From Lanius collurio (taxonomy: Eukaryota; Chordata; Aves; Passeriformes; Laniidae): a stretch of 64,000 nt of DNA. The stretch is from the NCBI GenBank assembly GCA_020086605.1, contig JACBWW010000017.1, positions 464,271 through 528,270 of the forward strand, read 5' to 3'. A program made the translations under genes and the position numbers. Under the pieces are notes generated by a model. That model was not told where the DNA came from. It worked only from the letters and a program-made list of their open reading frames with translations, and did not search any database. Positions within the stretch are counted from its first letter, which is position 1; each line of letters starts with the position of its first letter. This document shows positions 24,137 to 37,769 of the stretch, one piece after another.

Positions 24137-25307
24137 TTACAGAAATTACCCAGTGTTCTAAGATTAAACACTCATTCTTGTTGTAAGGTTACTGTGGCCC
24201 AAACTCAGATGATCTGCTGCCAGTGTCAATGAAGTCACCAAGCTTCTCTTCTCCCTCTCATGACAGCCTCTGAGTGCTCTTTGCCTTCAGCTGCTGGATT
24301 ACTTTGGGAATAAAATGTACTCCTAGAAACTGGTTAGGATGCTGCCATGAGTTCCCAGACTTTTGTACATTTTGAGGGGACATAAGAAATGACTGGAGCA
24401 AGGAGTGTTCTCGCTGTCCCCAGAGGCATTATTTGGGGTTTAGGAAGGCCTGGATGCTGAAGAGAGCCCAGAAACTCACACAGTGTGCACAGGGGAAGAG
24501 ATTCAAGTGCTTTTCTTTACCCATCCAGTATCTGGCAAGCATCACCTACATGCTCTAGGGACTATGTGAGGTAAAAAGTAGGGGCTGCTGATATTGATTG
24601 CCTACAACAGCATCCACCCCATGCAAACTCTCCCTCTCCTCCATCACCCCAAATGCCAACATGCAGTCCCCATTGGCATCAGCCTGCTTGGAGAAACAAA
24701 CACCACAGAGAGCAGGCCCAGCCCCTGCTCCCAAGCACTCACCTGTGCCCCAGGAACAAATATCCCATTTTTTCAGGGATTCCAGCAGTTTCAGGGCTGT
24801 CAAATCTCTCACAGTGGGATCTTGGGCAGGGCAGATGGTATAAGGCTGTTAAACTAACAAGACCTGTGCCATGGAGACATGTTTAAAACAAGAACAAAAT
24901 AGAAGAAAAAAAGTACCTGGACCACAGAGAGGTCCCCTCGTAATTTTCAAGTGTGATAAAGGACTGGGAAAATCTGACTGGGCTCTCCCTACAGCTGGTG
25001 CCACTGCTTCCATCCTGGCACCCCACTCTCTGCCTCCTGCAGCCCATCTCATTTTTTTACCATCCCTCCAGACATCCTATTCATGAAGTAATGATTAAAA
25101 GGCAGGGCAACAGGTTTCCAGCACCTGGTGGTGCTCCAGTGGGAAGCTTTCTGCCTAAACACAGGATACTTCCCTTGCAATTTAGGAAAACACAACCCCA
25201 TCACAAATACTGAAGCAATCCCTGTGAGTCACTGCTGAGTGGTATCATCATTAATTGCAAGGAATGGTGCAAAAGCTCATGGCTGGCTGAGGGGGAAAAT
25301 GGTTATA

Positions 25308-25341
25308 TTCAGTTGTTATTTTATTTCAGTTGTTATTTTAT
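25308..25341. repeat. Tandem 17-bp duplication
   Basis: TTCAGTTGTTATTTTAT occurs twice head to tail, at 25308 and 25325, without mismatch. A simple recent slippage-type duplication. Confidence 0.85.
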
Positions 25342-26766
25342 TTCTTTTGACAGATAATGATCAGCTCTGCAAAGATAAAATACTGTCTGTGTTATTGACA
25401 AAAGACAGATTTGAAGTCAGAAATCCAGTGTAAGCTTTCTTGTCTTTTTGCATAATAAAATACTCTGTGGCTTCTTCCTTCATGGCAAGCTGCTAGTCAA
25501 CAAAGTAGATGGTGATAAAAATATTTACACTAATAAATAGGAAAAATAGCTAAATGTCCATGTATTCTCACTAACCATGCAACTTTCTTTCTCATGATAA
25601 ATTATATTCAAGCAAAAGTAAATATCAGATTTTGAAGGTTACTTTAAATAAATAGGTAATTTAAATGCAACAGTAACTTCCTCATTGCTCAGTGTTTGTT
25701 TTTAAAAAGTCCACTTATCAGGAGTGTGAACTCTCTCTCCTCTTTCAGAACATCTGAGGGCACCGATCAAGGTCGCTGACTTTTAACAATCTGATTCAAA
25801 GTCTGCCCAGCCTTTTCTAAATCTAACCTAAACCAAAGATTCCCTAAAAATTATTTCCCTTTTAGGGGGAAAATCAACTGAGTTTGAGAAGCTGGGAAGT
25901 GTAGATTTTTGCTTGCAGAATAAAAACTTTTCTAGTCTTCATCCATGAAAGCATGGTTGAATGTTCAGAATTTAGATAGATAATGATGGAGATTTAGATG
26001 AGGTTTTGATAGACTGATGATCCTTACACAAATTCCCTCATCCATTGTTTAAAACTACTTTCTACCAAAAGTGAGAAGGCCAGCCTTCAACAGGACCTAT
26101 AATTTCTCTCAGGCTTACATGGGCTATAATTACTATGGGTTTAATCCCACTAACTTACCCAGGGCATGACAAGACTTTACTCTCTTGTTTTAAACAATGT
26201 TTTATAGAGGCATAGATCAATAGACACACACACAGAGCATCGTGTAACTTCACACATGGGAACCAAGGCAGTTTTGCCATGGGTTCAGCAGGGTAATATA
26301 TTCATCCATCATCTTTTGGAACACCTTGTTAAAACCATTGTGGAAATAAAGTAGGAAAAGTCTTTGTAGAAATTAGGTTTGCTGTCTTGTGGAAGCACCA
26401 GTCTGAGCTAAGTCTCTATTCTCCAGCCAGGGTAAGCCTTTTTCCTTTATCTCAGCCCTCCTTTGTCTTTTTGTCTTTTTTTAAATTTTATTAGAAACAG
26501 ATCTGTGTTCAGTAGTACATTATATTTTCTATTCAGGTATTCATTTATAATCACTTATCAGCTCCAGCTCAGCAAGCTACAGGCATGGTTTATCTGAAGT
26601 TTATTAGCAAAACACAGAGCTGATACCCTGATAAGGCTTCGTGGGAGTTTTTTTAGCTCTCCCAGGTATATTAGTGTTATAAATGAGTAAAAATTCATAA
26701 TAAATTAAATGGTATCAAGGTTGATTTTAAGTACAAGGGATATTAGACTGTCCATGTATCCAAAGA

Positions 26767-27442
26767 TGTTATGTTTGGAATGTGCCTTGGCATGTTCCCT
26801 GGTAGCCCAGCCAGAGTCACGGGTTACCCTTCTCAGTGATAACATTTGCATCTGAAGCACAGGCAGAACTTCCACCTCCTCCAGAGAGGTCTCAAGTACC
26901 CATCATCATCATCAGGAAGCCAGAAATCCATCTGGCACATCAACCTACTCCAAATCCACTCTGCCCTTGGAAAATCCTTTTTCCATCTGAAAGGAGCAAC
27001 AGAGATGATCATCTAAGTTTCTGTTCCTCCCTGGACCATGCTGATGTACGGACCTCTTACCTAAGACTCTTCATTTTAATGACACAAGAAGAGTTCCTGG
27101 AAACATCAACATCTGAAGGGACCCCTGATCTCTGGACCAGAGGACCACAGAAGACAAGATGAATATGAAAAAGACAAAGGATTCTCTCTCCAGAGGCAAG
27201 AAAAACAGTATAAAAACCGGACTCAGAACCCTCGAAGGTGTGCACTGCCCACCCGAACTGCTGCTGTTCAGGGCTGTGGATGTGTCACCCAGGGTCAAGA
27301 ACCTGGGCTTGGCCCTGCCGTTTTATAGTGGCTATTCAAAATTGTCAATTTGATCATAAAATAAATTCTGTTTGTTTTTATATTAATAATTTGGCTCATG
27401 CAATTTATTAATTCGATTTAATTGGCAGTTTCATTTATAACA
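26767..27442 (+). mobile_element. LTR-like element (ERV solo LTR), plus strand
   Basis: The block starts TGTTATG at 26767 and ends TTTATAACA at 27442, so its termini TGTTAT/ATAACA form a 6-bp inverted repeat with TG and CA ends. Inside, in the expected order, are a TATA box (cagTATAAAAAccgg, 27209-27216) in a locally CpG-richer segment and an AATAAA signal at 27360-27365, about 150 bp downstream, followed by a T/AT-rich U5-like end. Length 676 bp is normal for an LTR. No gag, pol or env relic follows, so it would be a solo LTR. No target-site duplication was found (left aaaga, right ttagc), consistent with age or a misplaced edge. The family, possibly ERVL-like, is not established. Weak alternative: a fortuitous promoter-like segment. 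Confidence 0.5.
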
Positions 27443-28183
27443 TTAGCCTCTGGGTTAGCAGAGCTGAAGAGGAGGCAGGAGAGGACAGCCATCCTTTGGT
27501 GGCATGTGGGAATGGAGCAGGGAAGGCTCCATCCTTTGCTGTGGCACTTTGCAGTGTCCCTTGAGACAGATGGAAACAAACTTCAGGTGAAGCCTCACAA
27601 GTTAAAGGTGGCATTACCAGCACTGGTCTTGCACTGGCAGGGTTCTCCCCCCAGTATTTCAGCATTAGAGAACAAGCAAGGTGATGGATCATCCTCTCAG
27701 GTGTAGTGTGATCCTGCAGGGACCAGCTGGTATTTGCAGCACACACTCTTTTGACCCAGCAACGTCATCTTGCAGGAGTGCAGCACTTGGGTCATGCTTG
27801 GCCTTTTCTCATGGTTCGTGCTTCAAAGGTAACATTAAATTTTCATCAGACACTTCAAGGAGGTGCCTTTGGTCCTGAGTGAGTGTGAATTACCACATCC
27901 ATGGCAGGGGAAATTCTTTGGGGTCATTTGCAAAGGGAAATGAGAGCTTGTTTTCAAATGCAAGTTCACTTTGGTTTTTGTTTTACCAGATATTCCAGAA
28001 TGCAGAGGCTTCCTGAGTTGATTTCTTTAGAGGTGATATTGTCAATGGCTCAGGGTTTGCACCACTTGCTTATTTTTATTTTAATTGTTATTTCAGTTGT
28101 AGGGGACTCTGTCATTCCCCACACAGCCTGTGGATGATAACAGCTGCTTTATCTGAGGCTGTGCCCTCTCCACTGTCCTTCCT

Positions 28184-28247
28184 CTTTTTAAGCTTTTTAA
28201 GCTTTTTAAGCTCAGTGTAAACTGAGTTTAAACCCTACAGTTTAAAC
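28184..28247. repeat. 9-bp tandem repeat followed by small hairpin and paired palindromes
   Basis: CTTTTTAAG is repeated three times (28184-28210). Next comes CTCAGT-GTAA-ACTGAG (28211-28226), a perfect 6-bp hairpin with a tetraloop. Then the palindrome GTTTAAAC occurs twice, at 28226-28233 and 28240-28247. No element boundary was seen. Confidence 0.85.
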
Positions 28248-30029
28248 ATTACTTACATTACCAACAGTAGCTTCATTATTATTTATGAACTTATAACTCT
28301 ACAACTTCACCTCAGATTCAACAACTTAGATAGGTTTTTCTAATGCTGTTTTTATATAATTTATTACAGTCTTTCTATAATTTTACTATTAAAATATAAT
28401 ATTACTCCCTACTTTGATTATAATGATTTATATTTCTCTTTTTAAAGGTGCCTGTCAGAGAAAGACTTGGAAAGACATGAGCAGAGGAACAAAGTGTTTC
28501 ATAGTTTCTTTTTATTATCAGGAGTTTACCCCAAGGAAAATCAGTAGAGTTTCCTTTAAGGAGATTTTCTGGTTAATGATTTACAAGAGTGCTGTTGATG
28601 CAGCCAATTTTTATTCCCCCAATGTTCCAGAAGATGAAATAGGAATCAGCACATGTCATTTCAACTCTTTTGAAGGAATTCACAACTCCTTCAAGCTCTT
28701 GTCTGCTGCAGATTACTTCTGTGCCCAGGTGGGAGTTATCAGCCACCCAGTTTGATGCCAGGATAATTTCTTGCTGTAGGTGGCATACAGAACTCCTGCC
28801 CTTCATCTCCAGGCCTGGCTCAGAATTTGGGCACGGCAGATTAGGGTGTGTCCCACGTACCCTGGATGGTCTGAGTGGCCTTGGCAGGGAGCACTCATGG
28901 CCTCTGAGCTTTACAAAAACTGCTCACAGGGCTTGGTGAGTTCAGGCCTGCAGTTTGCAGTTTATCCATGTCAAAAGCTGAACAGTGGGACATCATTTTA
29001 CCCAATTTTTTAGTCTGAGCATCCAGACTGCTACCAGCCCTCCTTTGTGCCCTGTGTGATTGTGTTCAGCATTATGTTGTTTCCTCTGTCCACAGCTGAG
29101 GATTTGTGGCAGGTGCTGGAGAGATAGTGCTTCTGCATGAGCATTTTTTCCCAACCTGTCCAGCAAGGCACCCCTAGTCTGTCAGGAAATGTGTGCTTGT
29201 GTTTGGAAAAGTGCATCCACCATTCCTGGCTCTTTTCAACATGAGTAGTTCTGCTAAAACATTTCAGGAGGATCTGCTGTGTCCATGGAACTGCTTCTCT
29301 TTCTGTCAAGGTTCTGGCAATGATACAGTAAATATCCAGGCCCAGATGGGACAGAAAGCTGTGGATGGGAGAGGTCTGTGAAATCAGCAGGACCACCTCT
29401 TTGAGCACAGCTCGTGTCAGTGTCATGTCTGGAGGAGTTGCTGCTCCTTGTCAGGAGGACATGGTCCAGTATTTCCTCTGAAGGCAGAGAGAATGATGTC
29501 CTGCATTAAAAGAACTGCTCTGATATTAAGTAGGACCACTGAGCTATTTCAGAATTTATTGTGTTTTTCTCTCATGGAAGGAAATATCCACAGAAATCAA
29601 ATGAAAAAGAATGAATTTACAGGACATGGAGTACAGGGCTCTGAGGGGTTTCTGTCACTGCTCCATGGGATACCACCATATAAGATCTGGTTGGAGATAT
29701 ATCCAGTCAATTAATAACCCATTCAGCTTCTTAATCATACAAATAACAATACTCTCTGCTGCACATGGAAAGCAAATTAAATTTTCACTGTCTACATCTC
29801 TGAGATCCAAGTCCTCCACAATTTGTAAGGCACATTTCTTAATTATGTAATGGTTTTTGAAAATGAGCCCAATCACTGTGTGCAATTTAGGGCACCTGGA
29901 AGCCTTCCTACTGGAGTTTCTGCTCCATAGACTTTGCCAGAGTGCATGAAAATGTCCTGCTAGTGACCCAGATGACTTCTGACCTGTAACATGATGAGCA
30001 CCTCCTGCCATTTGCCCTACTTAGCAGTG

Positions 30030-30095
30030 GAAGGGAAGGAAAGGCACTTTCCTCAGTGATGGGAGGGAAGTAAAGGCACTTCCCTCAGCTAAGGC
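30030..30095. repeat. Imperfect tandem duplication, about 33-bp period
   Basis: Two adjacent copies of a purine-rich unit ending ggaaaggcactttcctcag and ggaagtaaaggcacttccct, differing at several positions. Old local duplication. Confidence 0.75.
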
Positions 30096-30151
30096 AAAAT
30101 TACACTGATCAGAACTTGAGGATAAGTGAGGCAGAAGTCCAAGACAGACAC

Positions 30152-30168
30152 TCATCATCATCATCATC
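30152..30168. repeat. Short (TCA)n repeat
   Basis: Five to six TCA units in a row. A shorter CAT repeat of the same type lies at 26901-26913 within the second LTR-like block. Confidence 0.8.
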
Positions 30169-33100
30169 TCAACTACTGTTTAGATTAAGATGCTTCTTCT
30201 AATTCAGAAACAGAGGATATGAATGTAAATGAGTATTTATTATCTGACATGTCTTATAAAAATAAGAATTGTGTAATAACAGTAAATTACAAGCAGAAGC
30301 CTCTTCTAAAATTACCCATCTCATTTCACAGAAGAACTAACTTGCTTTGCATGTGCCCTTTTAAGTAACTGGGAAAAAAACCCACCCATTAAAACAGTTT
30401 ATTATGAGGGATATAATGGGATCCATACTATAAAAAGCAAATAATACAAGCTGCACAAAAAGGGAGGGATGTCATTTTACATCCTTCTGAATTTCTATAA
30501 ACACAGGGAGTCCCTCCCCTACACATTTGGAAAAAGTGATGTATGGGATTGATATCATTAACTGGTCTATAACAAATGGAAGCAGGTAACAAGGACATGG
30601 GCTCTTGCTTGTCTGCCAGACTTGTTTGTGTGTAGTAGTGATTCAGCTGACACCACCTAGTAATCTTAAAAACCAGGCTGTCACACCATGTGGAGAGAAG
30701 TTTTATTCTCTAAAGCTCTGTATAGAAGGAGCATTTGTAATCAGTCTGCCCTATTCAACATCTTGCAGTATTTGGCCTGTGTTCACAGCAATAAAAAAAT
30801 CTTTTTTATTTCAGTGCATTATATTTTGTTAACACTATGCATAAAGTATGTTGAATATTGACCTTAAAATACCATGGTTCAATATATACTGTGCTAGAAT
30901 ACATCTTTTTACAGAAATATCCGATTAGAGACACATTTTGTTTGGAATTTTAATCTCATTTATCTTTTTTAATTTTTTTTTTTCTTGTTCAGGTAATAAA
31001 AGGAGAAAATTGCATCTTAGCATACTGCTATAACAACATTTTATCTTAGAAATAGCCTGGCCTTATTCCAGCAACACACTTTTGCAGGGAGATATTATGA
31101 TTTTAAATTCTGGTCTCCAGGTGAAAGTGAAAAGAGTGATTTAGTTAAAATTAGATTGTTAATTTAAAATGGCAGCTTGGAATCTAAGGTTTGTTTAAGT
31201 TACGTTTCTCTCCCACCATTCAGCTGCTTTTAAGCCAAAATAGACTTTGCTGTGAGCAGGGAAGGAGTTCTTTTATAATATTGATCCTGTGGTAACAATT
31301 GATACATCCCAGACCATTATGTTGTACAGACATATTCAAAAAACAGCAGCTTGGTAATACTGGAGAAGTCTGGCTCTTTATTTAAAGCAAGGCTGGTCTC
31401 TAAGGTTGCTGTTGGAAGCAGAACACCCTGTGCTCATGTGCAGCAGTAAGGATGGCTCCCTGATTTCACCAAGCTGATTACGTTATTAATGGCCTGTATC
31501 CCATTTTACTTTTTCTTATAATATATGAGCATGAATTTCATGAATTTCAAACTGCCCCGTTGCAGAAAGGCCTCGGGTCATTTGTTTAACTGCATGAATT
31601 CTCCTCCCAGGGGGAAAAATGGGATCCAGCAGTGAATTGTGTTCCTGCCCGGTGTGGAACGTCATACCCAGCTGTCAGCCATCCCTCCTCACTGCTTTGC
31701 ACAAAATGTTTCCTTCAAAACAAGAAAGGAAGGAAGGGATGTCCCAGAAGAACTAGTGGATTTTTTCTTCAGTCTCTGTGTCCTGGTCCTGGGCAGTGCT
31801 GGGGGACACAATGGCACTCTCCTACATAAAGTAGCAATCAGATGGTCAGTACCCCCAGCCTGTACCTTGGTTTTGGGTTGTACTTCCTGTTGAGGAAAAA
31901 TTTTAGGCATTAGGGAGTTAACATAGTTCAGGTTCAGTGTTTATTAAGATGGCTATTGGTCTCAATAGTCCACTTCTAACTTAAATTCAGGATCCTGTGT
32001 CTCGTGGTACTTCCCTGATGGCCAAGCCATGTAAAAGTTTACGAGTCTGTGCTACTTTTGCTGGATCTTTTTGAAAAAATATATTTACAATTTGAGATAA
32101 AAAGCATCAGCCTTGTATCTATCACAGAAACATTGATTTTGTCAGTATATAGTCTTGGAAAACTTTCTCCTTCTTTCTGTTCTTCAGAGAGCCATACCCC
32201 ACCACCAGTACCCATGTCTGGTTTATGGCTGGAGCTCAGTTCAGCAGGACTTTGACTGAACATCAGCAGCAGTGGAACTGTTGGGACAGACACTTCCTTA
32301 AAAATTGATGTGAGCTCCAGGTGTGGGACTTGCACTCATTCCAACACAAAGACAGGTTTTGCTCTTTGTGTGAGTGCTTGCTGGAATTCACCAAGTGGGG
32401 TTTGTGCGTGGACAAAACCAGTCTTGGTGAAAAGCTGTGTGAGCCATCCTTGGGAGAATTCATCCAAATTTACTGCATAATAACCCTTTGGAAGCCATGA
32501 TCATTCAAAGGTACATAACATTATGGCCTTCAATTTTTAATTTAACAAAAAAAGTGCATCTGGGAGAGCTTTTTTCATCACATAAAAAGCACATTTAAAT
32601 GAAGACTCTCAGCAAAATTAAATGTTTTTCTCTTCAGAATTTGTTAGGGTTTTTTTTAAGGTACATCCTAAGCCTAGTTTTACTGAAACTTAGATACAGT
32701 TTCATCAAAGTGGAAGTGGAAACTTTTCATTTCTCATTTTATGTGGAAAAGATCCTTTTCAGATATATAACTTTTATTTTAACATCTCTAATAGCAGACA
32801 GCAGAGTAGTTTATTCATGTGAACACAGAGCATTAAATTCTGCAAATGTATTTATCCAAATATGTAATTACCTTATTTTCCATTTTTTTCTCACAAATTT
32901 CATGGATGCAGATATGGTGAGATTAATATAAAGTGTTATGTAGCAAGAAATAAGGAGCTGGATGTGGAATGTCTTCTTAAGGAATCTTCTCCTTGAAGGA
33001 GTATATAGTCAGTAATAAATCAACATGCTGCAGGGCTACTTGAAGCAGCTGCATTTCCATCCCAGGATATAGAACCTTTTTATTTAAATGAAATAGCTGA

Positions 33101-35334
33101 TTTAAAGGAAGAATATAAAACTTGAAATGACAGTTAAGTCATTCCATCCCCAGGGGAAATTTAGATGTACCTGGATGCATTAAGAGTTCCAGCACTGATT
33201 TTTTACCCCCTCAAAGCCATTGCAATTTAAGATATACAGTCTTGGAAGTTGCAAATGAAGTGTTACTTCCCACCAGCATATCTGTCTTGAGAGATGGTAA
33301 AAGCCTGTCCACAATGTTGTCAATAACAAATTTCATGTCAGCTCTGATATGGACAATGTTCCCTTGTGGCTGCTCTTGTAAGAACCTTAAGCCTTAACAA
33401 TTTAACCATTTCCATAAAGACTGTAGCAAATTGCCAGGGGAAGGGATGTGGCAAGCCCAAAGAAGCACATGGAAGTCATAGGACCGGAGTAAGTTTAAGT
33501 GCGTGTGTGTTACATTCCATTTGAGAAATCACAGGATCAACCCCTAGGTTTAGAGATGCAACTTAGGAAATGTGATATCAACATGTGCCTTTCTCTGAAG
33601 ACTTTCATCCATATTACACTGGTCAATAAAGAGGCCAAGTGTTACCTGCTGTGGCTTATTTTTCACCTGCCTTTATCAAATGGTAAATGGATTTCAAATA
33701 CCAGCCCTAGGTAGCTCGTAGGTGATCTCTGAAGCAGGAAGAAAAATCTTAAACTATAGGAACACATAAAGCTTCTTCCAAAACAGGTTTCATGCTTGTC
33801 TCAAAAAGAGAGATCGTTACTATGAAAGCAGCTTGCTGTTGTGTCCTGGTGCTGCCAACCTTCAAGATTTATGGGTGTTTCATAACTGTGACTTCAGCAG
33901 AATAGTTAGTAATTGCTTAAAAGTATTCATTCCATTCATGAAAGATGCTGAGAGTTTTTAAGGATTTGTATCTGCCATGAACTGATGTTAGGTTCAGAGA
34001 GATTTGGGTTGGTGCAGTGACCCTAAAATATCTCCCTGCCTTTCCATGGTTTGTAAATCCTTGCAGCCAGTTCAGCTGGCATTGATTTGGTCAACAGGAC
34101 ATGTGCACCCAGTCAAGAAAGGAGACCCATGAGCAGAGTGAAAACCCACAAACCACTGCCTGGAGCCTTTCAGGATGGCCATGCCAGTGCAGGCAGGCAG
34201 AGCCAGCCTCTGCATCCCTCCTTGTTTCCATGTATGGCTGCCTCTTGCAACGTGCATTCAAATGGCACTTCAGGGTAAGCTGGGGGTGGCATTCAGGATA
34301 TAATCCCTTCAGAGGTCAGGCTCAAGAGTTATGGATCGATTCTTGTTATTGTAGACTCTCCACTCATCTCCCAGGTCTCCCATCTGTTGCTTGGCCTAAA
34401 AGAATGAAGGTGGTGGTGAAGTAGGTAACTGCAGAAATGGGACAGTTTTGAAAAGAAAATAAAAATCTGACCTTGAGTTCTCCCATCATGCACCTGTTTC
34501 AGTCTGTGGTACTTTTGACTTTCTATATTGACTGAAAACCAGAAGCAAAGGGCATGGTCATTTCCATAGGTGTTATAGTCCTTTTTCACAGCCAGCAGAG
34601 ATTATAAAATACCCTAACACACACAGTACCACCAGAATTAATCCCTGCAGGAAGAAAGGTTTTCAGAAATCTCTGTCACATCAATTTTACACTAAGGCAA
34701 ACAGAAGCAGACAAGTAAGGAATTTTCAAATAAAGTTTTATTTGTTTGACCCTGATGGAGTCAGTGTATGACAGTGGGGAAAAAAAAATCTGCCCAGTCC
34801 TATGAAGTTTAAATGAAATGATGCTAAAATCAGGTTCCTTTCAGGTGCCTGACTTGGGCTGTCTAGCTTTGGCTTTGATGGTAAGCAGAATCAGTCAAAT
34901 TCTCTCTAAATTGACTCTGATTTTCTGTTCCACTGAATGTAAAACATACAGAAAGTCTCCTGGTAAAAGCTCTTCTCATCAGGTTTCCTCCAAGTTTTTG
35001 CAGTTCCACAGAAATGGGATTTGTAATAGAAAACCCTGCAGAATAAGGAGTGAAGAATAGTGAAGTTTCTGAGTTCCTGGAGTTCCAGCTGCTCCACTGG
35101 GATTCTCAGATGAGATAAGAATTTATTTCTGGTGTATGTCCCTGCTAAAAACCTGGGGAAATATAATCTTATGTGAAGATCTCTCTTAAATTAGTGGATA
35201 GAAATCAGAGAGTCAAGGCAAAACACTTCTGCACATCTTACTGGCCTTGTGCTGTCTGCCAAAACTTCTGCCTCAGACCTGCAGTGCTTTTTCTGGGCAC
35301 TGTTTGAACCAGCTTTTTGGAGCCTCTACCCATG

Positions 35335-35445
35335 GGCATACCAAAACCCAGCTGGACATGGTCCTGAGCAGCCTGCTCTGCCTGCCCTTGCTTGAGCAGG
35401 GGAGCTGGGCTAGACAGTCAGCAGAGGTTCCTGTCAGCCTCATCC
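35335..35445 (+). mobile_element. CR1 LINE 3' fragment
   Basis: The sequence ctggacatggtcctgagcag, then cctgctctgcctgccc, cttgagcaggggagctgggc and tagacagtcagcagaggttc match the conserved avian CR1 3' segment (gagcagggg-g-tggactagatgatctccagagg type). It ends at gtcagcctcatcc without an ATTCTGTG tail. About 110 bp survive. Confidence 0.82.
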
Positions 35446-35564
35446 CATCTGTAATGAGTCCTGCCACCACAAAGCTGGTTTTCAAGCCAAGACCAAAAAG
35501 CAAGATTGTGAGTTTTAATGTCAGGGTGGAAGAGGAAATAGTCAAAGCAGTTGGCTTGTTTGGA

Positions 35565-35586
35565 ATATAAAAATTAATTTTTATAT
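35565..35586. repeat. 22-bp perfect AT palindrome
   Basis: The stretch is an uninterrupted self-complementary A/T sequence centred on TTAA, between 35575 and 35576. Low complexity makes chance origin plausible. Confidence 0.85.
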
Positions 35587-37769
35587 GAATGCAAGGTGCA
35601 TCATCATAGTGCTGCTCTCCACAGCTACGTATTCATTGCAACCATTTTTCAGAGCATAATCTCATTTAGTGCATACCACACCTCTGTGTTTAAGCTGCCA
35701 TCTGAAAAGCCTAAATTGTGTGAGAACACTTCATTATCAAATTATACTTTATGTGAAACCAGCTACATTATGGGCTGTTTAGCCCTGAAATTATTCAGCT
35801 CAAAATGTGCTTTGCAGTCATGAAAGGCTGTCTTAATTTTTAAGGATTCCCTCAGCATATCTATTCTGGTTTTACAAGTCTTCTTGATTTATGGGGTTTT
35901 TTCCATAGCAAACTAAAAGTCTGCCATACCCAACTTTAGCAAGGTTTATCCCACTAGAGACATGAAGTGGATTTAAGAACACAAGACACACTGGCAGTAT
36001 TGTCATATGCTGTAGTCTAGGAATTGGCAGGAGTGAGGAACATCCTCTTCCATCACATCCAGTTGCCAGTTCTGGACCAAATACATTCAGTGTTCTGCCA
36101 CAGTGGAGGGACCTTCTTGCAAATAGTCCTAGTCAGGATCATGATGCATCTTTATAGTTTTGTTAGCTGTCACTCAAAACCCTCCTGATTTTGGTTTAAA
36201 TCTTTCATATGTAATTCAGTAATTGTCAGAAGGAAAGAATAAGCACAATTGTGGAGTACTCTGGATCACAACACAGCATTAATTTTAGGCAGAACTCATG
36301 TGGCACTCATGTTCAAAGCTTAGGAGCACTTGGAGCAATCTTGTGAAGAGCTGGCAAACATACATAATGTTATTATTGTTCCCATACAGATGAGGTGCTT
36401 CTTGTTCCTTCAAGATCCATAGTTTCAGAGGATTATATGTCATTAAGTAGAAAAATCTTTTCATTATTTTGAAATTACTGGCTTTAAGTTCGAGTTATGC
36501 TGGTATATTGCAGATCATTCAGATTAATTATAAGAATGCATGGGTACTTAATTAACTACAAGCAGTTCATTCCAGTATTTCTCGAAGTTATGTGCCCATT
36601 GAATGGTCATAAGAATCTTTCCACTGTGTTTCATAGGCTTTCCTATATTTCTGAAAGTTGTTTTTGTATATATCACTCAACCATTAATAGAATCTGAAAT
36701 TCATACCTTCAATCAGATCTGCACTCTCATGCCAGAACAGCTCTTGACTGATGAAAAATGTTTTAAATTAGCCACACAATTAGAATTTAGTGCAATAAAG
36801 CATTTACAATAAGAAAATACAACAATAAGACTGGAAAATAAACGACATCCAACATTTTGATTCACTGGCTAGGAGGTGAGGTAAAATAAACATAACAAAT
36901 CATAAATCACATGGCTGTCTTTCAAGAAGATGATCAGCATGAAGAACTATGGGAAAAAACATTCTCAACCTGTATTGATTAGCCCATATAAACACCAAGG
37001 TTCCTTTAGGACCTTTACTTTTCCCTGACAAACCAATCTATTTATGGCCAGGTTCCTGACATAAAAGATGTAGCATCCAAAGGCGAGTGTTAAGGTTGTC
37101 CCATGCACACCAGCAGCATGCACTTTTTCTTTTTTCTGCCCCCTGCATCACTCCTCTCCAGTCAAAGAAAACTCAGCCAGCCATAGAAACAGATTGGAAA
37201 TGTGCACATGGACAGAAAGGACAAACAAACCATCGGCTGCTCGAGTGATTTGGTTTCTTCTTGCAAAAACAAAATGTCTGAGGAGAGATTGCACTGAAAT
37301 TTCCACTTTTAAAATGCAAAAAATAAAAAAAAAACCCAAACAAATCCACCACTGATGATCCTTGGAACAGCTGGTAGTTTCTACCAGTTATTCCCCAGTG
37401 GCCAGAAGTCAAAATTTGTGACTAGTCTTGTCTTCAGACATCTCAGGGCAACCAAAATGCGACAGGATGACAGATAGTCCTTTCAATAGATACTGACAAA
37501 CAAATTAGTGCAAAGATGCTTTTCATAGCATACCAGATGTGTTGAGTTCTATCATATGGAACAAGGAATGAAAAACTGTCTACGTCCCATCTGTGCTTTT
37601 TCAGTAATCAGTGATGCACTTGTTGTGGAGTGTAAGGTACAGTAAACATTTGGATGGGGTTTTACATGTGAAATAAATAGAAAACGCCAGGTCTTGGCCT
37701 CATCATTGTTGTCTAAAGCTTTTATATTAGCAAGAATACCTTAAATGCCTGGGAGAGGGATGTTCAGGA

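Larger units (their letters stand above)
19746..26766. other. Noncoding sequence with poly(T), exact hairpins and AT-rich blocks
   Basis: No gene is supported. Notable content is listed separately: inverted repeats at 20031-20084 and 20641-20666, a T25 tract at 20466, a hairpin at 24114-24136 and a 17-bp tandem at 25308-25341. Positions 22690-22770 (cttgtaattacgtattacag and ctattaattatcc) look like homeodomain-site-rich noncoding sequence. Overlapping short ORFs near 24555-25213 in a GC-richer patch show no domain. Confidence 0.5.
27443..35334. other. Noncoding sequence, scattered minus-strand open frames
   Basis: No gene is supported. Minus-strand frames at 27435-27746, 29031-29426 and 29655-30011 are among the longer ones. 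The last two share a reading frame but are separated by at least two stops, and neither resembles a known protein. Short tandem and hairpin features at 28184-28247 and 30030-30095 are listed separately. Positions 30840-31200 are AT-rich and unremarkable. Confidence 0.5.

Noticed and set aside
24555..25213. Seven overlapping ORFs considered as an exon cluster
   Set aside because: Frames overlap on both strands with no domain, and splice-like boundaries are poor.
29031..30011. Two minus-strand frames of 131 and 118 codons in the same reading frame, considered as a pseudogene (for instance of a HEAT-repeat family)
   Set aside because: At least two stops lie between them, and the translation of the gap and of both frames shows no motif or repeat pattern I can name.
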